Made by a program: the position numbers and the translations under genes. This document shows, piece by piece, positions 11,279 through 21,690 of a stretch of 64,000 nt of DNA. Each line of letters begins with the position of its first letter. Within the stretch, counting starts at the first letter, position 1. A model generated the notes under the pieces. It had not been told where the DNA came from. It saw only the letters and a program-made list of their open reading frames with translations, and searched no databases. This stretch comes from Planctomycetaceae bacterium (GTDB taxonomy: Bacteria > Planctomycetota > Planctomycetia > Pirellulales > Thermoguttaceae): assembly GCA_012719125.1 (NCBI GenBank), contig JAAYAY010000009.1:56420-120419 (forward strand), read 5' to 3'.

Positions 11279-12364
11279 CTATCGTTGCACCCTCCCCGAT
11301 GCTTGCCCGCCCGCCAGGGCCTTGATCTCGGACAAGGTTACGTAGTTCATATCTCCCGGTAACGAATGCTTCAGGCAACTGGCGGCCACGGCGAACCGGA
11401 TGGCATCGGCCGGCCGGCCATACTCGTCGCTGTCCAAGGCGTAGAGCAACCCCGCCGCAAAGGAGTCGCCCCCGCCCACCCGATCGACGATATCGCGAAT
11501 CTGGTAAGGCTGATACTCGCCTCGGTCATTGAGCGGCGCAAAGTGCGCCCGGTTGGCCTTGGCGTCGAAAAGCATGCCGCCCCAGTTGTTGTGGCTCGCC
11601 GAAACGCTCTCCCGCAGGGTGATCGCCACGAGCGAGACGTTCCCGAACCGTTCGCAGATCTTGCCTGCCACCTCCGTGTAGGCTTCGGCCTGGATCCGGC
11701 CCTGCTCCACCGCCGTGCCTTCGGCGCGAATGCCGAGCACGTCCTCAGCGTCGGCTTCATTTCCGATGACGAGATCGACCATGGGCAGAATCTGCGTCAT
11801 GCACTGGTTGGCAAGGTCCTTGGACGACGTTCCCTCGCGCCAACGCCACAGTTTCTTGCGAAAGTTCAGATCGCACGAAACCTTGGCTCCTCGCTGCGAG
11901 GCTTTTTTCACAAGCTCCAGCGTGGAGAGAAAGCCGTTCTCGCTGATTGCCGGCGTGATTCCGGTCACGTGGACCCGGGTAACCCCCTCCAATGCTGCGT
12001 CGAAGCCGTACTCCTCGGGCCCGGCCAGGGCCACGGAACTGCCGGCCCGATCGTAGACCACCGTCGAACTCCGCTGGTTGGCGCCCGTTTCGAGATAATA
12101 GACGCCCAGCCGCCCCTCGCGGCGGAGGATGTGGCTCGTGTCGATGCCCAAGCTCCGCTGCCAGCCGATCAGGGCGTCGGCCATGGCGTGGTCGGGCAGC
12201 GCCGTAACGTACCGCGCCGGACGCCCCAACAAGGCCAGCGAGCCGCACACGTTCGCCTCGCCTCCGCCGAAGGTCACGTCCACCGAACCCGGCAGGCACT
12301 GCCGAAATCGCGCAAACCCCGAGGGGGCCACACGCATCATGATCTCGCCGAAACCCAGAATCAT
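11279..12364 (-). CDS. PfkB-family sugar kinase, 2-keto-3-deoxygluconate kinase-like
   Basis: The 361-residue protein is a ribokinase/PfkB-fold kinase. It shows GGGEANVCGSLALLG near residue 33 (substrate loop), a lid region, and the C-terminal signature DRVGGGDSFAAGLLYAL where Asp300 should be the catalytic base. The start MILGFGEIMMRVAPSG is close to 2-keto-3-deoxygluconate kinases, which phosphorylate KDG in pectin/uronate or Entner-Doudoroff breakdown. The exact sugar is not proven, and no KDPG aldolase gene is beside it. Start ATG at 12364 has GGAGAGGG upstream; the 20 residues of possible extension look non-coding. Confidence 0.82.
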   Translation of the reverse strand: MILGFGEIMMRVAPSGFARFRQCLPGSVDVTFGGGEANVCGSLALLGRPARYVTALPDHAMADALIGWQRSLGIDTSHILRREGRLGVYYLETGANQRSSTVVYDRAGSSVALAGPEEYGFDAALEGVTRVHVTGITPAISENGFLSTLELVKKASQRGAKVSCDLNFRKKLWRWREGTSSKDLANQCMTQILPMVDLVIGNEADAEDVLGIRAEGTAVEQGRIQAEAYTEVAGKICERFGNVSLVAITLRESVSASHNNWGGMLFDAKANRAHFAPLNDRGEYQPYQIRDIVDRVGGGDSFAAGLLYALDSDEYGRPADAIRFAVAASCLKHSLPGDMNYVTLSEIKALAGGQASGRVQR

Positions 12365-12539
12365 TGCTTGTCCCTCTCCACTTTGGCAGCAGACTACAGC
12401 GATCAGACGACGATCGAAACACACATTCTAGCACATCGAACCACCGGAACACGAGCGTCGTCCGCGCATCCCATTTGCCTGGGACGTGACTGCCCGGGAG
12501 GACAAGTGATCGGTCGGCACTCCACCTACACAGGCATTC

Positions 12540-13868
12540 TCACGCCTTGCGGATCTTTTCGCGACCTTCCGCCACGCCAACCGTGGCATTGCGCGAGTCG
12601 ACAACCAGCGGGGAGTGATTGACGATGAACTGGTAGTCGTAGGCCGAATGGTCCGTCGCAATCAGCACGCAGTCTTGTGCGGCCAGAAAGTCGGGCGTCA
12701 ACTCCGAACTGGCCATCGCCGGCAGATCGTAATGCCGCATCGAGGGAAGCGTGGGAACGTGCGGATCGTTGTAGCTCAGTTTTGCCCCGGCGGCCAGCAA
12801 CAACTTCATCAACTCGAACGAAGGGCTTTCGCGAGGATCGTCCACGTCCTTCTTGTAGGCTACGCCCAAAAGGCAGATCTTGCTGCCGCGAAGCGGCTTG
12901 GAAACCTGGTTCAACGCCTCGGCGACCTTGTGGACGACATACTGCGGCATGCTCGTGTTGATCTCGCCGGCCAGTTCGATGAACCGCGTGTTCATCCCGT
13001 TCCGCCGCGCAACCCAACTCAAGTAGAAGGGATCGATCGGAATGCAGTGTCCGCCCAATCCGGGACCCGGGTAGAAGGCCTGATAACCGAACGGCTTGGT
13101 CTTGGCCGCGTTGATGACCTCCCAAACGTCGATCCCCAACCGGTCGAACAACACCTTGAGTTCGTTGACCATCGCGATGTTGACGCAGCGATACGTGTTC
13201 TCCAGGATCTTGCAGGCTTCGGCCGCCTCGCAACTGCTGACCGCCACGACGCGCACCACGGCCTTGCCGTAGAGCGATTCGGCCAGACGGCCACTGGCCG
13301 GCTCGATGCCGCCCACGACCTTGGGAATTCGTTCGGCCGAGAAATCGGGATTCCCCGGATCTTCGCGCTCCGGACTGAACGCAAGGAAATAGTCCTCACC
13401 TACGGTCAAACCGCTTTCGGCCAGGATCGGCAGCAGCACGTCCCGAGTCGTACCCGGGTAGGTCGTGCTTTCGAGAACGACGAGTTGGCCGGGCCGCAGG
13501 GCCGCTGCGATCGATCGCGCCGTCGACTCGACGTAGAAGAGGTCGGGATCCCGACTGTCGCTCAGCGGCGTGGGAACGCAGATCAGCAGGGCGTCGGCTT
13601 CGCCCAGCCGCGTCATGTCAGCGGTCGGCTCCAGGGAACCGTCGCCCACGCACTTGGCGATCCACTCAGAGGGAATGTGCCCGATGTAGCTCTTCCCGGC
13701 CAACAGAGCGTCGACCTTGGCCTGATCGACGTCGTAACCGAGCGTCTTGTAGCCGGCGGCAATGAACGCCCGAATCAAGGGCAGGCCCACATAACCGAGG
13801 CCGATAATACCGATCTTGGCAGACTTGTCGTCAATCGCTTGCTGGAGTTTCGTTTCCATCTGAGCCAT
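12540..13868 (-). CDS. Nucleotide-sugar 6-dehydrogenase (UDP-HexNAc dehydrogenase type)
   Basis: The enzyme would oxidise C6 of a UDP-sugar in two NAD-dependent steps, making an uronic acid for surface polysaccharide. The 442-residue protein has the N-terminal Rossmann motif IGLGYVGLPL (about residues 21-30), STTYPGTTRD, the middle dimerisation helix and the active-site motif GPGLGGHCIPIDP with catalytic Cys275. The C-terminal domain contains LLGVAYKKDVDDPRESPS. The motif wording matches the WbpA/WecC (UDP-N-acetyl-glucosamine or -mannosamine) branch better than UDP-glucose dehydrogenase; the substrate remains inference. Met4 (13859) is a possible alternative start. No other polysaccharide gene is adjacent. 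Confidence 0.88.
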   Translation of the reverse strand: MAQMETKLQQAIDDKSAKIGIIGLGYVGLPLIRAFIAAGYKTLGYDVDQAKVDALLAGKSYIGHIPSEWIAKCVGDGSLEPTADMTRLGEADALLICVPTPLSDSRDPDLFYVESTARSIAAALRPGQLVVLESTTYPGTTRDVLLPILAESGLTVGEDYFLAFSPEREDPGNPDFSAERIPKVVGGIEPASGRLAESLYGKAVVRVVAVSSCEAAEACKILENTYRCVNIAMVNELKVLFDRLGIDVWEVINAAKTKPFGYQAFYPGPGLGGHCIPIDPFYLSWVARRNGMNTRFIELAGEINTSMPQYVVHKVAEALNQVSKPLRGSKICLLGVAYKKDVDDPRESPSFELMKLLLAAGAKLSYNDPHVPTLPSMRHYDLPAMASSELTPDFLAAQDCVLIATDHSAYDYQFIVNHSPLVVDSRNATVGVAEGREKIRKA

Positions 13869-14109
13869 GGTTTCCCATTTCCAGAACTGAGGGGAGAAGG
13901 AAAAGAAGAGGCGAACCCGTGCCGCAGCCGTTCAGTGCGGCCCTGAAAGAAGACCATTCTTCTGAGACTAGTCAAAACGGATAGAAACGCATCCGTCCGG
14001 AAGAGGACATCCGGCGAAATACCCGACCTGAAACGGAGATTCCAACGCTTTTTCCGGCCAGGACTACCCGATTTGCGGGGTAGCTGACGGGCCTTTCCGC
14101 CTGCCGACT

Positions 14110-15234
<1,125 letters not shown>

Positions 15235-15452
15235 GGTCTCGTTCACAGTCTGGTAGTTGCGTCTTGCCGTCGCAGCGAAGCGATGACAACGCGGTGAGCA
15301 TTGTGGTTTGTACGAACCGTTCGACCCGATGCAACCGTCGTCCAGCACTCCGCTAAAGTCTCGGCGTAATGAGACCCGATAGCTTCCTAACGGCTGTGGG
15401 TCTATGGACGAGACGAACTTCCTACTTCGCCTATCCATTCAGCCGATATTCC

Positions 15453-15491
15453 GAGGGCTCTCGTGCCGGCGATCGAGAGCCCTCACTTTTT
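15453..15491 (+). terminator. Strong hairpin with T-run, terminator-like on the plus strand
   Basis: An 11-bp perfect stem GAGGGCTCTCG (15453-15463) pairs with 15474-15484 around a 10-base loop, and is followed on the plus strand by ACTTTTTC. No plus-strand gene precedes it. On the minus strand it sits about 220 bases upstream of the carA start, without a T-run. It may end an unannotated plus transcript or fold in the carA leader. Confidence 0.65.
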
Positions 15492-15637
15492 CTTGTTCAT
15501 TTTCATTGACATCGCCAGGGGAAGCGCATTCGAGGGAAGTTCGCCCCCGCTCTCGCTCACCGAACCTGACCGCGGCGAATGTAACCCCATATTCTACCGC
15601 GATCTGCGTCAGAGTGACAGTTCCCCCGTCGTTCCCG

Positions 15638-15698
15638 CAGGAGAACTGCAAAGTAGCAGGCACGCTCCGCCGTGCCGTCCGCAGAACTGCCGGAAATC
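15638..15698. repeat. 61-bp direct repeat, copy 1 (3' side of alaC-like gene)
   Basis: This segment, starting CAGGAGAACTGCAAAGTAGC, is identical base for base to 17026-17086. It contains the hairpin GGCACG-CTCCGC-CGTGCC. Its last two bases overlap the stop codon of the aminotransferase gene. With the second copy it brackets the whole gene. Confidence 0.92.
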
Positions 15699-16920
15699 AG
15701 GCTCGCCCGCAACAGCGGCCGATTTGCCGGACTGCTTGCCGGAGTCGTTCCTCGTTCTCGACCAGCGACATCCGCAGATACCCCTCGCCAGCCGGGCCGA
15801 ACCCGCCACCGGGACTCACGGCCACGTCGCCTTCTTCCAGGAGTTTCATGGCGAAATCGAAGGACGACATTTTGGCAGCCCATTCCTCGGGCATTTTCGC
15901 CCACACGAACATCGTTGCCCGGGGACGCGTGATCGGCCATCCAAGCCGTTCGAGCCCGTCGCAGAGCACGTTGCGCCGTTTCTCGTAGATCTCGGCCTGG
16001 CGTTCCACGGCCGCATCCGTATGCCGCAGGGCCATGATCGCGGCAATCTGGATCGGCGTGAACATGCCGTAGTCGTAGTAGGTCTTGATCGTCGACAGGG
16101 CCCGAACCATCTCCGAGTTCCCCACGCAGAACCCCACCCGCCAGCCGGCCATGTTGTAGCCCTTGCTCATGGTGGAGAACTCGACCCCCAGATCCTTCGC
16201 TCCGGGGGTGGCCAGGAAACTGGGCGGCTTGTAGCCGTCAAAAGCCACATCCGCATAGGCAAAGTCGCTGATAACCAGAAGGCCGTTCTTCTTCGCCAGC
16301 TTAACCACGTCCACAAAGAACTCCGGCTCGATGGTCGTCGCCGAGGGATTATGGGGAAAATTGACGAGCAGAAGTTTGGGTTTCGGATAAAGGTGTTCGC
16401 AAGTGAAGGCGACGTTCGACAGATACTTCTCGGGGTCGGTGACGTCCAGGAGAATCTCGTTGCCGGCAGCCAGGGCCACGGCATAGACGTGGGCCGGATA
16501 GCTGGGGGCGGGCACAATGGCCGTGTCGCCCGGTCCCATCAGCGCCAGGCACATGTGGCTGAACCCGTCCTTCGAACCCAGGCAGACAATCGCTTCGCTC
16601 TCCGGATCGACCCGAACTCCGTAGTGCTTGAAGTACTTGCTGGCGACCTCCCGCCGCAGGCTCGCCAGTCCGAGGGCCTGGCTGTAGCCATGGTTCTTGG
16701 GGTCCCGGGCCGCCTCCGCCAGCTTCTCGATGACCAAAGGCTCCGGCGGGTCGGAGGGGTTCCCCATCCCCAAATCGATGACGTCGTCGCCCGCCCGGCG
16801 CTTTTCGTACATCATCTTGTTGATCCGGGCAAACAGATAGGGGGGGAGCCGCCGCACCCGGTCTGCCACCGGAATGGTGAACTGTCGGCCAGGACTGGAC
16901 GGCTGAGGTTCGTCGCTCAT
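15697..16920 (-). CDS. alaC: Class I/II aminotransferase, glutamate-pyruvate (AlaC) type
   Basis: This PLP enzyme most likely interconverts pyruvate/glutamate and alanine/2-oxoglutarate. The 407-residue protein follows the AlaC pattern through its length: [69 protein letters not shown], the PLP-binding [16 protein letters not shown] with Lys253, and [23 protein letters not shown]-diaminopimelate aminotransferase is a related alternative. Start ATG is at 16920. The gene is bracketed by two identical 61-bp repeats, the left one touching its stop codon, which raises the possibility that the gene moved or was duplicated as a unit. Confidence 0.88.
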   Translation of the reverse strand: MSDEPQPSSPGRQFTIPVADRVRRLPPYLFARINKMMYEKRRAGDDVIDLGMGNPSDPPEPLVIEKLAEAARDPKNHGYSQALGLASLRREVASKYFKHYGVRVDPESEAIVCLGSKDGFSHMCLALMGPGDTAIVPAPSYPAHVYAVALAAGNEILLDVTDPEKYLSNVAFTCEHLYPKPKLLLVNFPHNPSATTIEPEFFVDVVKLAKKNGLLVISDFAYADVAFDGYKPPSFLATPGAKDLGVEFSTMSKGYNMAGWRVGFCVGNSEMVRALSTIKTYYDYGMFTPIQIAAIMALRHTDAAVERQAEIYEKRRNVLCDGLERLGWPITRPRATMFVWAKMPEEWAAKMSSFDFAMKLLEEGDVAVSPGGGFGPAGEGYLRMSLVENEERLRQAVRQIGRCCGRA

Positions 16921-17025
16921 GGGTTGTCGCAGACTTTGAGACGAAGGGCGTTTTGGACGAAATCACGCATAATACTGCATGATGAAGCATAGCAGGAAGA
17001 CTGTAAAGTGGCCCGAACATCGCCA

Positions 17026-17086
17026 CAGGAGAACTGCAAAGTAGCAGGCACGCTCCGCCGTGCCGTCCGCAGAACTGCCGGAAATC
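17026..17086. repeat. 61-bp direct repeat, copy 2 (5' side of alaC-like gene)
   Basis: This is identical to 15638-15698. A degenerate partial copy of its first 18 bases (GCAGGAAGACTGTAAAGTG) lies just before it at 16992-17010, suggesting a tandem or nested insertion history. It lies about 105 bases upstream of the aminotransferase start. Confidence 0.92.
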
Positions 17087-17214
17087 CCGATTTTCCGCGA
17101 ACGGCGCTCGGAGAGTGCCTGCTGCTTTTCTTGGCACAAGAGGACTCTGCAGTTTTCCTGAACATTGCCAAGATCCGCCCCTCGGTCCCGTCCCGGAGGA
17201 GGGGGGGCAAGGGA

Positions 17215-18306
17215 TCAGAACATCTCCGGCGGTAGCGCGAAGGCGTCGTTCAGTGCGTCACCAAAAGAGAGCAGCCAACGTTCGTCGCCCGACTGGAGTA
17301 CCACCTCCGTCTCTTCCATGTCGACGACTCGGCCGATTTCGGTGAAGGGGGAATCGAACGGGCGGAATTCAAGCGCGTTGCCGGCAACGCTCAAGGTCGG
17401 CTCCCAGATCCGGTCGGCCCAGGCGACGAGGACCGAGCCGCTCTCGATCTCTCCGATCGAGCCGATCTCGCTCCGCGTGCCGTCGAAGGTGATCGCCTCG
17501 AGATCCTCGACCCGGCAGAGCTTGCGGAGGGTGTCGCCCGTCTGCACCAGATGATCGTCGCGCCGCAATTTCATCACGGCCCCGGTCGTCCGCAACGTGA
17601 ACCAGGCCTGCGGCTCGTCGCCCACATAGGGCACCGCCGTCAGGTACGTGTGACTGACCGGATCGACCGAGCCGCCGCCGCCCGCCGAAAACAGATTGCG
17701 GTCGGGAATCGTCTGGTAGTCGTCCAACGACATGGAGGCCAGCCGGTAAGCGCGCCCCGTGCCGAGCCGGTCCGGCCGGTTCGCTCCGGGCAGAATCAGC
17801 GCTTCGATCACTACGGACAGGTCGAGCATTCCGCCTCTCCCCACCGGCGTCATGCTGATCGACGTGATCTTGTGAAGATGGCCCGCGTTGTAGAACTCGT
17901 AAAGAAACTCGGTCAACTGATCGAGCGTTCCTCGCCCTCGCATCGAGAAGTTCATCGAATAAAACGCCCCGCGACGAACGGGTTCCGTGGCGTTGACCTG
18001 CCGCCCGGCGATCCCCACGTATTCCCCCACTTCGAGCAGCCAGGCCCGATAGAGCGATTGGGCCACCTCGGAATTGGTCGGCAGCGACTGGGAATACCAG
18101 TAGCGGAGCCACGGAATCTCGCGCTGGGCCCTGGAGATATACTTCTGATCGTATTCCTTAATCCGATTCTGCAAAGCAACGATCTGGGTCTTGCGTTGCT
18201 GCTTGGGCTTCTCGATCCAGTTGGTGAGCACCCAGTCGCCCGCATAGAACACGGCGATCAGGCCGAGTCCGGCCAGAAGCAGGCGTTTGCGGCGATTCTT
18301 GTTCAC
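17215..18306 (-). CDS. PilO/GspM-like inner-membrane assembly protein
   Basis: This is the last gene of the pseudopilus operon. It starts with GTG at 18306, overlapping the upstream gene by 4 bases (GTGA). The 363-residue protein has a basic N-terminus and one membrane segment (LLLAGLGLIAVFYAGDWVL, about 9-27), then a coiled segment and periplasmic domain (FSMRGRGTLDQLTEFLYEF, HLHKITSISMTPVGRGG), which resembles the ferredoxin-like domain of PilO/GspM. The C-terminal part (YQTIPDRNLFSAGGGGS, VVDMEETEVVLQSGDERW) looks more like a PilP/GspC-type domain, so it may combine both roles. The frame stays open to 19146 but that extension is out-of-phase reading of the upstream gene. Confidence 0.75.
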   Translation of the reverse strand: MNKNRRKRLLLAGLGLIAVFYAGDWVLTNWIEKPKQQRKTQIVALQNRIKEYDQKYISRAQREIPWLRYWYSQSLPTNSEVAQSLYRAWLLEVGEYVGIAGRQVNATEPVRRGAFYSMNFSMRGRGTLDQLTEFLYEFYNAGHLHKITSISMTPVGRGGMLDLSVVIEALILPGANRPDRLGTGRAYRLASMSLDDYQTIPDRNLFSAGGGGSVDPVSHTYLTAVPYVGDEPQAWFTLRTTGAVMKLRRDDHLVQTGDTLRKLCRVEDLEAITFDGTRSEIGSIGEIESGSVLVAWADRIWEPTLSVAGNALEFRPFDSPFTEIGRVVDMEETEVVLQSGDERWLLSFGDALNDAFALPPEMF

Positions 18307-19880
18307 GGCCTGCCTCCTTGCTGGGTGTTCGCCTGTGTCACGGCCGCAGTTGTCCCGCTCGCTTGATTCTGGGAACCGAGGGCCACCTGCGGAGACGCCG
18401 CGCTGCGCGACTGGAAACTCGCTGCATAGGCCGCCGCGATGCGCGGGGCAACGGTCATCGACGTTTCGAACGACCAGGCCAACTCGCCGCTCTGGCCGCG
18501 CTCCTGAAGCCGCTGACTGCGAACGTCGTGAAACGAATCTCGCATCTCCTTCTCCATGCCGACGATGATCTTCAGATCGCGCGCCAACCCGCTGAACGTC
18601 ACGGCCCCGCCTTGCCCGCCTCGTCCGGGCGCAAGATTCATCCGCAGGATGACCATGTCCTGGCCCTTGGGGAATCGCAACGACATGTCGCGCATCTCGT
18701 CGAGCCAGTTGACCTGCGCGCCCTGCCAGGCCCGGATCGCACCCGCAATCTGAATCTGGCTCGCCGCTTGCTGGGCGAGTTGCCTGCGCTCGTTGTGTTT
18801 TTGGGTGAGCGCCGTCACCGTCGCGTCGAGCTTCTCCAACTCGGTCGACTGCTCGTCCCACATGTACAGCCCGCCAATGATCAGCAATCCGGCCACGGCG
18901 GCATAGAGCCGGCGGCGATTCGGCGGCTTGGGAACTTCTCGCGGATTGAGGAAATCGATGGCGTGCCGCCCGCCGCAAGCCTCGTCGAGCAGCATTCCCA
19001 GCAGGGAAGCAAACGATCCCGGCTCGCCGGGCATGGCCTTGCGGGCAATGTCGACGGCGTCGAACGGATCGAACTCGACCACCGGCATCTCGAACTGTTC
19101 CGAAGCGCCGGCTACCAGGCCCGGGTGATCCCCTGGCGATCCGCACAAGCAGATCCGGCCCACGGCCTGATCGCCGATCTGCTGCTGCATGGCGACGGTC
19201 AGGGTGCGTCCGATCTCGGCCAATACCCGCCGATCCGTCTCGTCCTGGTCGTCGCTGTGAGGGATTCGCGCCGTCCGCGTGAACACGATCTTCCCACCCG
19301 CCACGACCGTCAGATCCACTTCGTCGCCCACGAGGTTGACCAGCAGACTCGCCTGCCCGTCGGCGGCCGGTTCGCTGCGCAAGAACAGCGAGGCCGAGGC
19401 GTACGGCCGCATGAGCATTCTCGCCGGCTTGATACCCGCCGCGGCGCAGGCCTGCTTGATGTCGCGCATGGCGTTCGGGGCCAGCGTGGCCACGAGCACT
19501 TCACGCGGCTGCCCGGGATCGTCGGTCTGGGGCAGAAAGTCGAGGGGCGTGTCCTCGGTAACCGACGGCGATTCTCGCATCGCCTGGTTGAGGACCAATT
19601 CGGGTAGTTCGGCGTCGCTGGCAGGCGGCAACGTGAGAGTCATCGTTTCGATGCTGGCACGATCGACGCCGACCAGGGCCGGAAGACGCGACGCCTTGCG
19701 GCCCAGCTTGGCACGCAGCGTGGCCGCCGGATCGGGCCGCGGTTCCGGATCGTCTTCGCCCTGCGTCATCACCATGGGCACGGCCGAGGCGGCCAGGACC
19801 TTCACCGTCCGCCGCCCGGTCACCGCAAGCACATAACGCAATTGATGGCGATCCCAATCGAGCGCCAGGATCTTTCCCAT
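18303..19880 (-). CDS. PilM/PilN-like fusion (GspL-type) assembly protein
   Basis: The 525-residue protein joins an actin-like cytoplasmic domain (residues 1-310: ALDWDRHQLRYVLAV, VGVDRASIETMTLTLP, LLVNLVGDEVDLTVVAGG) to a membrane segment at about 325-342 (AAVAGLLIIGGLYMW). A periplasmic PilN-like region follows (coiled TELEKLDATVTALTQKHNE, then VTFSGLARDLKIIVGMEKEM). This equals GspL, or PilM fused to PilN, and should recruit the ATPase GspE and link it to GspM/PilO. The tail is Gln/Ser/Ala-rich. It lies 140 bases after gspK, a gap occupied by a perfect 29-bp inverted repeat, and overlaps the next gene by 4 bases. Confidence 0.82.
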   Translation of the reverse strand: MGKILALDWDRHQLRYVLAVTGRRTVKVLAASAVPMVMTQGEDDPEPRPDPAATLRAKLGRKASRLPALVGVDRASIETMTLTLPPASDAELPELVLNQAMRESPSVTEDTPLDFLPQTDDPGQPREVLVATLAPNAMRDIKQACAAAGIKPARMLMRPYASASLFLRSEPAADGQASLLVNLVGDEVDLTVVAGGKIVFTRTARIPHSDDQDETDRRVLAEIGRTLTVAMQQQIGDQAVGRICLCGSPGDHPGLVAGASEQFEMPVVEFDPFDAVDIARKAMPGEPGSFASLLGMLLDEACGGRHAIDFLNPREVPKPPNRRRLYAAVAGLLIIGGLYMWDEQSTELEKLDATVTALTQKHNERRQLAQQAASQIQIAGAIRAWQGAQVNWLDEMRDMSLRFPKGQDMVILRMNLAPGRGGQGGAVTFSGLARDLKIIVGMEKEMRDSFHDVRSQRLQERGQSGELAWSFETSMTVAPRIAAAYAASFQSRSAASPQVALGSQNQASGTTAAVTQANTQQGGRP

Positions 19881-19919
19881 GGGTTGCCTCTACGGTTGCA
19901 CCCTATACTGCTCTATCTC

Positions 19920-19999
19920 GTGTGCCACTGCTTGCTTGCCAAGCAGTGCTCGACCCGATGTCTATGACAACACTGCTTGGCAAGCAAGCAGTGGCACAC
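19920..19999. repeat. Perfect 29-bp inverted repeat inside the gsp operon
   Basis: The left arm (19920-19948, starting GTGTGCCACTGCTTGCTTGC) and right arm (19971-19999) are exact reverse complements separated by 22 bases. Each arm also contains the sub-palindrome CTGCTTGGCAAGCAAGCAG in part. It lies between gspK and the PilM/PilN-like gene and could weaken read-through to the last two genes. Confidence 0.95.
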
Positions 20000-20019
20000 A
20001 CCACCTTGTTCTCTCACCC

Positions 20020-21690
20020 CTACTCCCACTCCGCGGCCTCCAGCGGCTTGGGGGCTTCCAACGGCTCGGGAACCCCGGCCGTCGTGCCGCGCAGGGCGTC
20101 GATGGAAAAACCGCGGCCCAGGAGCCGCAGGTCCTTATAGTATACTTGCCGCGCCGGCACGGAGGTAGCATCGATCACCACCTCCGCACGGCTGACCGGG
20201 CCCTGTTCATCGAAGAAACCGACGATCTGGGCCCGATAGACGTCGCCCCCGCAGGTCACGTAGGGGAGCAGACTCTTCATCTGCGCAAGGTCGACCAATC
20301 CGTCGGCGAGCAGCCACGTGGGATGGCGCCGGCTCTCGCCGTCGCCCGACGAGGCCACCTGCCGCTGCGTCGTGATCCGCCGCGCGAGTTCCTCGGTGAC
20401 TCCCGGCACGGCCACGAGCACGTCTTCCGAAGCCTCCAGCAAGTTGATCCGCCCCCGAATCACCCGATCGCCGCCGATGCTCACCTGATCCAGCAGCGCG
20501 GGCAGCGTTTCGCGAAACACCTGGCTGTTTGCCGTCATGGGACTGCGAATCGTCTGCCGGGTCCGTGCCTCGTCGGAGGCCCGTATCTCGACGGCCGCCC
20601 CCAGCAGATCGAGCACACTGGCAAACGGATACCGCCCACGCACGCTGAAGTCCAACTCGACTCGCGAAAGCGAGACGTTCCTCCCCGGACTCGATTCGGG
20701 ATTTACCTGGCGATACTGCCGGCAGAGGATGATGAACTTAGCCAGATCGGCATCGACGACCTTTGCCAGTTTGGCGTGGAGCGACGCCAGGTCGCGCTCG
20801 TTCAAGTCGATCTTGGGCCCGCCGTCGGGGTTCAGGTTCTTCTCCGCGCTGAACACGGTCAGCAACATGCTCCAAGGGATCTCCGCCGCGCCGGCCGACG
20901 ATAGCGTGCCGCTCGACGCCTGCGATTGCTCTCCCGCATCGATCTGGTAGTTGCAGTTCTCGTCGGCGCCGAACAGCAAGTCTCGCGTCACGTCGCGCAC
21001 CAGCAGCAGTTCTTCCAGCGAAGTCGGCTCGGCGTTCCGCGGACCATAAGGTACGTTCAACCCTGCGTAGTACGATGCCTCGGCGCCGAATTGGCGCGCC
21101 GTCGTGTCGCGGTCGACCCAGTCCAGAATCGCGTCGGCGATCGACTGCGACATGTTGGGCAGGGTCATCAAGGCCGCCCTGGCGGAGCCCGGCACGCGCT
21201 CGTCCCACTCGGGCAGCACGGCCAGATTCAGCCGGGCCGACTCGTTCGACATGCCGAAACGAATTCCCGTCACGCGATCGTCTTCGATCTTTGGCGCAAC
21301 AATGCTGAACCGCGTTCGCCGCCCCGTGTCGTCGTCCATCACGACCACACCGCGGAACTGGCTTTCGTCCGACGCCGATCGGTTCGCCCGAATTGTGGAG
21401 GTCGCCGGCTTGGACTTCTGTTGAAGGTGAGCGCACATCATCTCCGCGCCCGAGCCGACGGCCATCTCGACCTGCAACTCGTCTCCCCGGAGCCGTACGG
21501 CCTTGTGCTCCGTCGACATCAGGGCCACATAACTCAACCCCGCCAGGCTCAGTAGCGTGACGAAGATGACGACGATGAACAACACCATGCCGCCACGGCG
21601 CATACGCTTCACGCGCAGTCGCTTGCCGCGCCCGGCAGGCAGGCCGCCGCATTTCCCGGAATTGAGTTGGCGATCGGTTCCGGCCATCAT
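20020..21690 (-). CDS. gspK: Type II secretion minor pseudopilin GspK
   Basis: GspK caps the pseudopilus tip. The 556-residue protein has a basic leader and one hydrophobic segment (GMVLFIVVIFVTLLSLAGLSYVAL, read in two parts, about residues 35-58). A large soluble domain follows with SNESARLNLAVLP, the helix LPNMSQSIADAILDWVDRD and two helix-hairpin-helix-like stretches (LLEASEDVLVAVPGVTEEL), as in GspK. It lacks the usual FTLIE-type peptidase site, which is normal for divergent GspK proteins. The start at 21690 gives an ATGA overlap with gspJ; a start at 21705 or 21687 is also possible. It is longer than typical GspK (~320-350). Confidence 0.85.
   Translation of the reverse strand: MMAGTDRQLNSGKCGGLPAGRGKRLRVKRMRRGGMVLFIVVIFVTLLSLAGLSYVALMSTEHKAVRLRGDELQVEMAVGSGAEMMCAHLQQKSKPATSTIRANRSASDESQFRGVVVMDDDTGRRTRFSIVAPKIEDDRVTGIRFGMSNESARLNLAVLPEWDERVPGSARAALMTLPNMSQSIADAILDWVDRDTTARQFGAEASYYAGLNVPYGPRNAEPTSLEELLLVRDVTRDLLFGADENCNYQIDAGEQSQASSGTLSSAGAAEIPWSMLLTVFSAEKNLNPDGGPKIDLNERDLASLHAKLAKVVDADLAKFIILCRQYRQVNPESSPGRNVSLSRVELDFSVRGRYPFASVLDLLGAAVEIRASDEARTRQTIRSPMTANSQVFRETLPALLDQVSIGGDRVIRGRINLLEASEDVLVAVPGVTEELARRITTQRQVASSGDGESRRHPTWLLADGLVDLAQMKSLLPYVTCGGDVYRAQIVGFFDEQGPVSRAEVVIDATSVPARQVYYKDLRLLGRGFSIDALRGTTAGVPEPLEAPKPLEAAEWE

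Noticed and set aside
16921..17214. Short frames upstream of the aminotransferase containing FRQFCGRHGGACLLLCSS
   Set aside because: This peptide is the translation of the 61-bp repeat and also appears at the other copy; it is not a gene.
18307..19146. Long upstream extension of the PilO/GspM-like gene to 643 codons
   Set aside because: The extension is an out-of-frame reading of the PilM/PilN-like gene; the GTGA overlap at 18306 marks the real start.
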